This document shows positions 55,951 through 64,000 of a stretch of DNA of 64,000 nt, in pieces. How positions within the stretch are numbered: the stretch's first letter is position 1; each line of letters begins with the position of its first letter. A program made the translations under genes and the position numbers. This DNA comes from Zychaea mexicana. Its lineage: Eukaryota; Mucoromycota; Mucoromycetes; Mucorales; Lichtheimiaceae. The notes under the pieces are model-generated. The model ran no database searches, was not told the origin of the DNA, and saw only the letters and a list, made by a program, of their open reading frames with translations. The stretch is taken from assembly GCF_025766255.1 (NCBI RefSeq), contig NW_026516709.1:124001-188000 (forward strand), given 5' to 3'.

Positions 55951-56550
55951 TATATATCATATTTCCTTAGATTTATAATTGCTGGCAAATTGCCTATCAT
56001 AAAGGATGTTGCCACTTTGCCATCTTCACCTAAATGCTGTTTGAACTGCAAAAGACGGAGTCTGGCTGTAGGTGAACTGAGTATATGTGGCGATGATGCG
56101 ATCATCGAAACACAGCCCATATCTGCATATGCACAGCTATATACTTTGAAGAGAAAACACGGTACGTGTGCTGCATATATGCACTCGTGCATAATGCTCT
56201 TCATTTCCACATATACGACGCAGAATACAGAGAAGGTATGAGATTTCTTCTCCAAGAAATACATTAGCTGTCAGCACATTTAGAATAATAGTATTTATAT
56301 TCAACATTTGTGTAATGGGCTGTCAAGTTAATAGGTAGTATGTAGTGTTACTATTTCGTCAACTTTTTCTATATTGATATATAGCCAGATGTGCTCAATT
56401 GATAATCCTTGTGTGGCGTAACAAGGTGGGCTAGGCTTGATTTAACGCATAGGGTTTTTATTTCTATATCATATGCAGCATAATCTACAGATGGCGTTAC
56501 AGTTCCTAGCCCCTTTACATTGAAGAGGTAGATTGGCAGTCAGTCTTTTA

Positions 56551-56710
56551 GTATAAAAGGTTCGCTTTTCTACAGAACTTGCTCTATATCAAATATTTTT
56601 GTGATCCTCACTCAATTGTAAGTCATCTTTTCTTTATTTCACTACTATGCACCTTCATGTTTATTCAACTAACCATTGACATGTACACGCTTATAGTAAA
56701 CAAGACGAAC
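56551..56710 (+). promoter_or_regulatory. TATA box and 5'UTR intron of secreted peptide gene A
   Basis: A TATA box (GTATAAAAGG) at 56551-56560 is followed by a leader with a 79-bp intron, donor GTAAGT at 56618 and acceptor TTATAG ending at 56696. The spliced leader runs into the ATG at 56711. The arrangement is conserved in copy B. Confidence 0.65.
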
Positions 56711-56905
56711 ATGGTTCAAGTTTTCTCTCTCCAACGCCTTTCTCTTTCCGTGGTTTTGGCCTCGATGCTGGCTTCCGTGCTGGTTTCTGCTGATGATAGT
56801 GGCACTTGTATCGCTACTGGGGATCCTTGTATTCCTGGTGGTCCAATTTCTTGCTGCTCCGGCACATGCGAATTGAATACGTTGGGAGTTTCTCTATGCC
56901 CGTAA
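56711..56905 (+). CDS. Small secreted six-cysteine protein, knottin-like, copy A
   Basis: 64 aa. Residues 1-27 form a clear signal peptide with a hydrophobic core (LSVVLASMLASVLVS) and likely cleavage after VSA. The predicted mature part is 37 residues with six cysteines spaced C-x6-C-x7-CC-x3-C-x9-C, the order (C, C, CC, C, C) seen in inhibitor-cystine-knot peptides. No other known domain is present. The start at 56711 is preferred over an upstream in-frame Met at 56579, because the upstream frame crosses a 5'UTR intron and would bury the signal peptide. A poly(A) signal AATAAA lies at 56975. Function is unknown: antimicrobial, effector or signalling roles are all possible. The ICK fold is inferred from spacing only. 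Confidence 0.82.
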   Translation: MVQVFSLQRLSLSVVLASMLASVLVSADDSGTCIATGDPCIPGGPISCCSGTCELNTLGVSLCP

Positions 56906-57218
56906 TCGAAATCATGAGTGAAATGCAAAGATGAATGTTTTGCGCGCTTAAACTTTCTTGCGCACATTTTCACGAATAAAGTGGTTTTAAAGTGTCCAAA
57001 ATCAGCTTACATAAATCATTATGGTGCAAGACAGCTACAACCAGCCAAATTTAGGGCCTACTTTTAAAAAGTATCTAGTCACCTAAAGTTGACGATATTA
57101 AATTTTTATTGCGTTAAAAACGTTATTTCGATGGAGGAGAATAATTTTAACGCAGCCGATTTTTGTTTAAAGCAACACAGCCCAAGAAGAAGGACTTCAA
57201 AGTCGGGATATGCTTATA

Positions 57219-58397
57219 AGTGCAGCCCAGATTTGGCCGGCCGGCAATATTACCTATAGCCAATAAAATCACATATAACAGCCAAAGTGACTGTTTATAT
57301 ATGGGCAAACTATGATCCGGTATAGACTGATGTCTTTCTCTTCTGTGTTTTAGGATCTAATAAGAGACACGATTGTGCACATCGTGCTAAGCGAGAGGTG
57401 TAGAAACGATGCAATTACTCATTCAAAAGCTTGCAAGTGACTGTACCAAAAGTTCTTGATGAAATCATATTGAATATAATATGTAATTTTGAGCGAAAGG
57501 CTTGGTGCTACATCGACGCATATTACCAAGGGTACCAAGGCCGTGAGGCTCTGCAAATGGTAAAAAAAGTACAAGTCTCAGCATAGGGTCGCAGTAAATG
57601 ATTAGTATTTTTCGATGTTTAAAATAAAAAAATTGGGCCGTTTTTTTGGGAAAAGTACGGTTATAGCTGTCTTGCACCATACTTGACATTTTCTCTTTGA
57701 ACATGTTAGCAATGAAGAGTATAGAACAACAGGTTTTGTCATTCAAACAGACACAAAGAGATTTCTCTTCAAAAAACTACATAGGGCAAACGCAGGCTCG
57801 CGACAATTTTCGCAGCGCCTGATATTTAGGAAGAACGTTTCTTTTCTTCAAGATGTGACAGTTAGCCGCTATTACTATATATACTCATCAATATCACTTA
57901 TCGAATAAACGTTGTTCCCTTTCATTTAAACAATCCCTTTCACACAAGAGTAGTACATAAGATACCTAAAAAATAGAGATGCACGTACTTATCGGTACTG
58001 TGATTTAGTTTCTGGCATTAGGATTTTGCTATCATAATTTAGTAAATTCGGTTGGTGTTGCACCGAATAACTTGAAAAAGGGTTTCTGATCTGCATAGAG
58101 CGAATTCGTGGGAAATAAAGGTGACGAAAATCGAAAACTCCTTTCCTCTGACTCAATTTGCTTCATACTGGAAGAAGCAGAGGTCTTGGCTCCGAAACCA
58201 CCGTGCCTTATTTTTCTAAAACTATTTAAGCAATTGAGTACTTCTGATTGCTGGTTCTTCCAGCTTACGTAACTGATAAGTACTACACGCTAAGTTACAA
58301 CAGCAACAGCAACAACTCTTATATTACAAACCACGAGTCAGGAAAAAGGGATGGTAAGAGAACATTGACGTCTTGATCTCTGGTGCTGGACCACTTG
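57219..58397. other. Unique spacer between duplication copy A and the TIR element
   Basis: 1.2 kb, AT-rich, with no gene recognised. A 93-codon minus-strand frame at 57465-57746 has no recognisable features. Confidence 0.5.
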
Positions 58398-58452
58398 CAC
58401 TGCAGGAAAAAAAAACCTTAATATACCTCAAAAAACCTGAATAAACCTGAAT
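58398..58452 (+). repeat. Left terminal inverted repeat
   Basis: Starts CACTGCAGG, then an A-run, CCTTAATATACCT and two AACCTGAA motifs. It matches the reverse complement of the right end. Confidence 0.7.
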
Positions 58453-58583
58453 TTAGTTCAACCAGGACCACCGTTGTTGTACCAAATGAAACTTCCGACA
58501 CACCTGACCACATTTTTTTTTTCATCTCATCAATATGTCAACACCTTCTCTATCACGGAAAAATAATTTTATGCCGCCTGCGG

Positions 58584-58784
58584 TTGACCATTAACACCAA
58601 CAGCTGGCAGGGTAACAATCGCGTTCAGCAGTCCAGGCTTATACGTATTGGTGAAGTTATGGTGTACTTTCAGCATTATGATGTAGACGCTGCCAGATTA
58701 TTTGCCTTGGTGAAAGTATATGACGCTGAAAAGTCTAATGACAGTGGCACGTGGCTGTATCGCACGATGGAGTTGTTAATGTAA
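58584..58784 (+). CDS. Short ORF inside the TIR element, possible gene remnant
   Basis: 66 codons with protein-like composition (IGEVMVYFQHYDVDAARLFA, ALVKVYDAEKSNDSGTWLY). The next frame (58840-59067) may continue it. It could be the C-terminal end of a transposon protein whose 5' part is lost, but I cannot name the family. Confidence 0.3.
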   Translation: MTINTNSWQGNNRVQQSRLIRIGEVMVYFQHYDVDAARLFALVKVYDAEKSNDSGTWLYRTMELLM

Positions 58785-59063
58785 AGCATATCAAACAGCT
58801 GGTGTGCAGTATTGAAAGTACATCGAAGCGTCACTACGTTTGCAGGTCACAAACGAGACAACGAACTTCTTGGTGAACTGCGGTATCTATGGTGATTTCC
58901 ATTTTAGGCAGTATCAAAACAAAGTTGATCCTTTTCTCCTCATTTGTTTGCCCTTGCCTCTCCTTGTATGCTTCATCTTGCCGTTTGAAAAAAAAAAATT
59001 TTCCTTTTATTATTCCTTCTCCTCTTTCGTCAATAATAAAACATCACACAGAAACAACTTAAC

Positions 59064-59880
59064 ATGAATCCTCAAATCCCAGCAATTCTTAACGCTATCA
59101 AAAACAATAAAGATTCAATGCTTGCACTTGCACGGTCGGTCGGCTCCTTGGCAAGGGAAGTTGATGTCACAGTAAGGCGTTGGATGATCTTTCCACATCA
59201 GTAACTCTTATAGTTGGGGATGTACAGTGCTGTCCTTTCATGTCCATCTGTAGAATCTTCCAGCTCCGTATCAAGAGCGTTTTCTTCTGGGCTGTTTGAC
59301 GGCATACTCACAGACGAAGTTTGTAATGGAGGAGCTGACCAGTCTGTGCCACGACGTTGTCAGGGAGCACCAATTGGATATCACGCGCAGCGACGAAGTC
59401 AATATCAGGGACAACATATGGGGACGATCTGGGATAATGGTCGATGGTATTCTCAGCAAACCTGATATTGATTTGCTTAGAACGAGCTGGTCAGCGATAC
59501 CAGAGACGACCTTGAAGGCGCAACAAGATTTATAGAGCGCATGCTAAAGATCTGCACCCTTGGCTGCGTGCGTGAACAGTTGGGCTACAAACAAAATCCT
59601 GCAACTTCGGGGGATCGCGCAATAACTTACAGCGGCTTCAACAACCAAAAATCAGTAAGTACATACTAGGAGTATTAGCGTTTCCGGTATATATGTATAT
59701 AATGCTTACCTTCAAAATATTACAGTTTTTAAACGCTATCAGACATTATCAAGCGCTCCACAAGAGGAAACATGTGTTTTTTCAGAATAAAGGTATATAT
59801 ACTCTACCAATGCTGATGTATTTGACGTACTTCATAGCACACACACTGTTTGTACTCAACCAGCGTTCGTCAACACCATG
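59064..59880 (+). pseudogene. Decayed multi-exon gene inside the TIR element
   Basis: Begins with a plausible start (MNPQIPAILNAIKNNKDS) and a GTAAGG donor at about 59172. A protein-like stretch follows an acceptor near 59315 (FVMEELTSLCHDVVREHQLD). The frame then breaks near 59528, where a one-base shift is needed to continue into the next coding-like stretch. That ends at a GTAAGT donor near 59656, with a TTACAG acceptor near 59726. Intron signals survive, but the reading frame does not hold. No domain is recognised. Confidence 0.35.
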
Positions 59881-60515
59881 AGGTTGCGTTGCCGTCGACA
59901 TCAAACACAGACGACTGTTCAAGGCTCCTAGTGTAATAGTCGGAAGACGAAGACGCGTCGCAACTGCCCAGTGTGTTGCTCTCCTCTTTAAGCCAAGGTA
60001 TACAGTAGATCAAAAATCCATATTGCATGGCATAGAATGAGCATCCATGATATACCAACCTAATTAAAAGAGAGACTACATCACGCAAACGCGCCCGTTC
60101 ATGCGATGGATCTGCTAATGACTTCACTGACAGCACCAGTGTTGCTCGCGTCGGTGCTCGTAATGCTCGTGGTGTTCGCTGTTGCGGTCGTGTTGGCAAC
60201 TAAATAGAATTGAACACTTATTTGCTTGTGTACTACACAATGCAAAAATGATTTGTCAAAGATTTAATATAGAAAGCAAAATTTAATAATAAACATATTG
60301 TCATCCAATCGAAATCAGTTTTTTAGCATATATAATATGAAAGAGGATCAATGAGGAAATGTGAATAGCTGATGAAATATCCAATGATGCTCCCAAACGG
60401 ATCAGCTATACGTACAACGACCAATAAGACACGATGTATGTACCCAATCATAAACACAGTTGAACGCATTCCACACTTCAGCCGACCAATAAAACGAATC
60501 AGAGAAACCAGATAT

Positions 60516-60661
60516 TATTAAGGTATATTCGAGTTTTCTCAGGTTTTTTCAGGTTTAAAAAAAACCTGAATATACCTTAATTTGCCCGTTTCAGGTTTTT
60601 TCAGGTTTTAGGTTTTTTTAGGTTTTTTAAGGTATATTAAGGTTTTTTCTTTCCTATAGTG
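60516..60661 (-). repeat. Right terminal inverted repeat and subterminal repeats
   Basis: Dense TTCAGGTT, AGGTTTTTT and AAGGTATATT motifs, including an internal palindrome (AAGGTATATTC near 60520 against GAATATACCTT near 60571). It ends TTTCCTATAGTG at 60661. Confidence 0.7.
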
Positions 60662-60947
60662 TACCTGCAGCCATCCTGGTTACAGATTTGAACCTGAACC
60701 AGATCCACGGCTTGTTCTTGCACAATTCTCTCCCTCAACCTCGAGTTAGTGATTTATCCTGGTCCCCAACACCCATCTCTCTCTCTACTCTCTACCTGTT
60801 GTCTCTGGTAAAGCCTATGTATATTTTATTTATTTTTCTTCTCTTTGTAATATTTAAGCATCACTTACCATCGCTTCATCGCTTTCCACAACCAGTTTTT
60901 CTTCCCCTGAGGGGTTTCCCGCATGTCTCTCCCCCTTATATCAGCTA

Positions 60948-61097
60948 CAGTGGTTCCCTGTTTAAGTTCAGCCTCAACGGGGATCTATAAAGTGCTGAAA
61001 CTACTGAGGGTGCTACATACTATAAGGGGGTATAGAAAAAAATTGAGATAACTGAGGGTTTATCTTGTTGAGTGTGAAATTAGACGGGGAACCACTG
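60948..61097. mobile_element. MITE with Tc1/mariner-like ends, copy B
   Basis: 150 bp. It has CAGTGGTTCCC at the left, the inverted GGGGAACCACTG at the right, and TA on both sides. It is slightly longer than copy A because of small insertions. Confidence 0.72.
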
Positions 61098-61680
61098 TAT
61101 ATATTCATATTTCCTTAAATTTATAATTGCTGACAAATTGCCTATCATAAAGGATGTTGCCACTTTGCCATCTTCACCTAAATGCTGTTTGAACTGCAAA
61201 AGACGGAGTCTGGCTGTAGGTGAACTGAGTATATGTGGCGATGATGCGATCATCGAAACACAGCCCATATCTGCATATGCACAGCTATATACTTTGAGGA
61301 GAAAACACGGTACGTGTGCTGCATAGATGCACTCGTGCATAATGCTTTTCGTTTCCACATATACGACGCAGAATACAGAGAAGGCATTAGACTTCTTTTC
61401 CAAAAATTTATTAGCTGTCAGCACATTTATTTATATTCAAAATTGGGTAATGAGCTGTCAAGCTAATAGGTAGTATGTAGTGTTACTATTTCGTCAACTT
61501 TTTCTATATTGATATATAGCCAGATGTGTTCAATTGATAATCCTTGTGTGGCGTAGCAAGGTGGGCTAGGCTTGATTTAACGCATAAGGTTTTTATTTCT
61601 ATATCATATGCAGCATAATCTACAGATGGCGTTACAGTTCCTAGCCCCTTTACATTGAAGAGGTAGATTGACAGTCAGTC

Positions 61681-61845
61681 TTTTAGTATAAAAGGTTCGC
61701 TTTTCTACAGAACTTGCTCTATATCAAATATTTTTGTGATCCTCACTCAATTGTAAGTCATCTTTTCTTTATTTCACTACTATGCACCTTCATGTTTATT
61801 CAACTAACCATTGACATGTACACGCTTATAGTAAACAAGACGAAC
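61681..61845 (+). promoter_or_regulatory. TATA box and 5'UTR intron of secreted peptide gene B
   Basis: TATA box GTATAAAAGG at 61686, donor GTAAGT at 61753, acceptor TTATAG ending at 61831. These match copy A in sequence and spacing. Confidence 0.65.
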
Positions 61846-62031
61846 ATGGTTCAAGTTTTCTCTCTCCAACGCCTTTCTCTTTCCGTGGTTTTGGCCTCGA
61901 TGCTGGCTTCCGTGCTGGTTTCTGCTGATGATATTGGCACTTGCTATGCTTCTGGTGATTATTGTATGAGTCCAATTGCTTGCTGCTCCGGCGAATGCGA
62001 ATGGACTTCGTTGGGACCTCAATGCACGTAA
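61846..62031 (+). CDS. Small secreted six-cysteine protein, knottin-like, copy B
   Basis: 61 aa. The 27-residue signal peptide is identical to copy A, also at DNA level. The mature part is 34 residues with spacing C-x6-C-x5-CC-x3-C-x8-C. All six cysteines and a few Gly/Ser are kept while most residues between them differ from copy A, including a two-residue shorter second loop. A poly(A) signal AATAAA lies at 62101. The intact frame, signal peptide and cysteines, with change focused in the loops, point to a functional diverging secreted peptide. Target and role are unknown. Confidence 0.82.
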   Translation: MVQVFSLQRLSLSVVLASMLASVLVSADDIGTCYASGDYCMSPIACCSGECEWTSLGPQCT

Positions 62032-62344
62032 TCGGAATCATGAGTGAAATGCAAAGATGAATGTTTTGCGCGCTTAAACTTTCTTGCGCACATTTTCACG
62101 AATAAAGTGGTTTTAAAGTGTCCAAAATCAGCTTACATAAGTCATTATGGTGCAAGACAGCTATAACCAGCCAAATTTAGGGCCTACTTTTAAAAAGTAT
62201 CTAGTCACCTAAAGTTGACGATATTAAATTTTTATTACGCTAAAAACGTTATTTCGATAGAGGAGAATAATTTTAACGCAGCCGATTTTTGTTTAAAGCA
62301 ACACAGCCCAAGAAGAAGGACTTCAAAGTCGGGATATGCTTATA

Positions 62345-63565
62345 TGTTTCACCGGTATCATGCAGGGCGTGCCCCGACCGTGTCGCCGCCTGTTTCTAAA
62401 TAGGAAGATACGTGCACCCGTTAGCACGGTCTCAGCAACAAGATCCCAGAGAAAAAGTAAATGGCAGGTGCCGGGAATGGTTGACATTGTGAAAAGAAAG
62501 CTCACATAAATAGAGGTTACTTCTGTGGTGGCCGATGCACTTCAACTGAAAAGAGTATTGGCAGCGATTTCTTCGAATTCATAGAATATGATACGAGAGG
62601 AAGACTACAAACTAAAGAAACATTCTCAGTTTTTGGTACAATATCATACACAAAGCTGTCAAACAGCTAGACGAAGGAGATATCAAATGCAATCTTCGCC
62701 TTCCTCATAAAGTACATGATGGTCGCTAATGGTTGGCCATATTTATGTATTATATGCGCTTACCATGCACAGCGCACCAAATTCAAGACGGTCAGATGTC
62801 TTTGGCCCAACCGAGTGTGATCGATCCTGTCCTCTACCTGGCAACCTACTCTCACGACAGGCACCGGTAGCTGAAATGGCAGTTGCATTGGTTTCCCTCG
62901 CATCCCCTCCAAGATTGTCGTTGTGGCACTCAACAAGCGAAGCGCGAGCACTGCAACAATTGTCCGAATATTATGCACCACTACTAATAGAGCTTCTCAC
63001 GGCGTTTGGCACCTTACTAGAAACATCAGTTCGATATACACGTCTTTGGCTGCATTTTAATTAGGTGCCACGATCGGATGCAGCTCTCACCAAAGGTAAA
63101 TCGTAAACTTGTTGGCCAGCACTCATTCGAGTGCCTCGTAAAATTTACCGCCTAAGCCATCCTGTCGCCGACTACACCTCAGGGACGAACCAGCCCCCCA
63201 TTATGAATGCTCTCCAAAGCGATTCACTTATTATCAGCTTCTTCTCGAAACAACGCTTGCGAATTTTCAGTGCGCCATATTCGTATCCATAACTCACATG
63301 TATTCTTTCTCTCTCCATATATATTTTTGTTTGTCATGTACACATCCTCGTCTCTTCTCTGGCCACAATTTTTCCCTCCTAAAGATTTTTTCAGCGATGG
63401 CACCATATTCACCGTTTTATGTACTCTTTAACAATTTAGCTCCGTAACGTAGCCTAGTCTCATTATTAATACAGTAATAATAAATCATAATTTCTCAACT
63501 ATTTGCGCCAGTATGTACTATGAATTCCATCGGCAGCAGCTGCTGCGCTTGTAATATCAATGCTA
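62345..63565. other. Intergenic interval before the second RER2 copy
   Basis: 1.2 kb with no recognised gene. A 111-codon plus-strand frame at 62729-63064 has protein-like composition but no motif or spliced extension that I can support. Confidence 0.45.
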
Positions 63566-64000
63566 CTATGTACTAGCAATGTTTTTGGTTTTTGGTTTGG
63601 TCTTGTTGTTGTTGTTGTTGTGATTTTTGCGTGATGTGTCACGGTATATTTGGTATTCCAGTAGTACGGGTAAGATCTCCCAAAGCGTAATTTCTGGCCA
63701 CAAACAGTTCAAGATCTGTATTTGACATTGATCGCTCGACTAATACACAAAATAATGATGATAAATCATCTTCTCGCCCTAGATCCTTCTTTTATACATC
63801 GTCCAAATCTCCCTCTACCGTGTACACCTAACGAAGCAATTGAATGCGTGCTGAATGTTTCATACCTGCCAAAGCAAAAAATCACTGAGTCTAATTTCGC
63901 CAGACGTGCGCACAAGGATGTCTAGTGGCGGACTTCTTGAGGTAAACAGATGATTTTGGATGGATCTCTCCGTAATATCGCTATTTTGGAGCCCATTTGA
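63566..64000 (-). CDS. Second Rer2-type cis-prenyltransferase, partial (3' end only)
   Basis: Two exons are visible (63866-63980 and 63566-63739); the 5' part lies beyond the right edge. The first reads [18 protein letters not shown] then SDFLLWQ, the diphosphate-binding motif; the second reads [15 protein letters not shown] and ends in a short Asn/Lys-rich tail at TAG. Exon edges match those of 47487-48866 and the DNA is clearly alignable across the intron. The donor has changed from GTACGC to GTATGA, and the C-terminal tail is unrelated (Asn/Lys instead of Ala/Asp). It stays open as far as visible, so it is probably a real paralogue. Confidence 0.82.

Larger units (their letters stand above)
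55525..57218 (+). repeat. 1.7-kb direct segmental duplication, copy A
   Basis: Nearly identical to 60662-62344 in the same orientation, 5.1 kb apart. Shared sequence starts at TACCTGCAGCC and ends at TGCTTATA; flanks outside differ completely. It contains a small MITE, a TATA promoter, a 5'UTR intron and a complete gene for a secreted cysteine-rich protein. Differences are scattered substitutions and small indels, except in the mature peptide region, where they are dense. Confidence 0.95.
58398..60661. mobile_element. DNA transposon with terminal inverted repeats, decayed or non-autonomous
   Basis: 2264 bp. The left end (58398) starts CACTGCAGGAAA and continues into AACCTTAATATACCT; the reverse complement of the right end (60661) starts CACTATAGGAAAG and continues AACCTTAATATACCT, so the termini are inverted repeats. 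Multiple AACCTGAA-type subterminal repeats follow inside both ends. Internal frames include one at 58584-58784 and a spliced-looking gene remnant at about 59064-59880 with a frameshift near 59528. No transposase was recognised, and no clear target-site duplication is seen. The right end abuts duplication copy B directly. CACTA-like ends are suggestive, but the superfamily is not assigned. Confidence 0.65.
60662..62344 (+). repeat. 1.7-kb direct segmental duplication, copy B
   Basis: Same content and orientation as 55525-57218. Its left boundary coincides with the outer end of the TIR element. Differences include an AT insertion near 61036, a missing AATAATAG-type stretch near 61430, and clustered changes in the mature peptide. 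Confidence 0.95.

Noticed and set aside
55848..56264. 138-codon minus frame and the 107-codon plus frame at 55918-56241 in the duplication, with counterparts near 61080-61424
   Set aside because: They overlap the MITE, and the copies differ by substitutions that shorten the plus frame in copy B; no domain, no sign of selection on either frame.
56579..56710. Upstream in-frame start for the secreted peptide
   Set aside because: It passes through a GTAAGT...TTATAG intron and would place ~44 residues before a perfect signal peptide.

Overview
The window reads as nuclear DNA of a filamentous fungus. The genes are broken by short introns (about 55-280 bp, mostly GT-AG), intergenic DNA is AT-rich with many microsatellites, and the gene content is eukaryotic (GSK3, Rav1, Trm734/WDR6, valyl-tRNA synthetase, GT15 mannosyltransferases, Rer2). 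An early-diverging Mucoromycota-type fungus fits best, but that placement is inference. For the genes where I traced every exon (two complete GT15 genes, GSK3, thiolase, F-box, OXR1, VAS1, GT2, RER2), the summed exon length is an exact multiple of three, which supports the models.

Layout. 1-5690: three GT15 alpha-1,2-mannosyltransferase genes, two on minus and one divergent on plus; the middle one has lost two conserved active-site residues. 8303-10254: GSK3 kinase. 12300-14024: peroxisomal SCP2-type thiolase. 14498-14659: a possible 53-aa zinc-ribbon ORF. 14755-16772: F-box/LRR protein. 17072-27582: a very large Rav1/DMX gene, followed on the same strand by OXR1 (TLDc) at 28306-30238; both families act on V-ATPase assembly state. 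30995-31126: a possible 43-aa membrane peptide. 32029-32265: mitochondrial ribosomal protein bL36m. 32591-38033 (minus) and 38332-41972 (plus): the WDR6/Trm734 and valyl-tRNA synthetase genes, sharing a 298-bp divergent promoter. 45504-47223: GT2 polysaccharide synthase-like protein. 47487-48866: Rer2 cis-prenyltransferase.

48.9-63.5 kb is a gene-poor, repeat-rich island bracketed by two RER2 copies; the second copy runs off the right edge. It holds a 1.7-kb direct duplication (55525-57218 and 60662-62344). Each copy carries a small MITE and one intact gene for a tiny secreted six-cysteine protein with a knottin-type spacing. Promoter, 5'UTR intron, signal peptide and 3'UTR are nearly identical between copies, while the mature cysteine-rich region has diverged sharply. 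A 2.26-kb element with terminal inverted repeats and decayed ORFs (58398-60661) abuts the second copy exactly. This locus is the best candidate for an undescribed system: a diversifying family of secreted knottin-like peptides.

Functional themes: glycosylation and secretion (GT15 trio, GT2, two Rer2 copies), V-ATPase assembly control (Rav1, Oxr1), and translation (bL36m, Trm734, ValRS).
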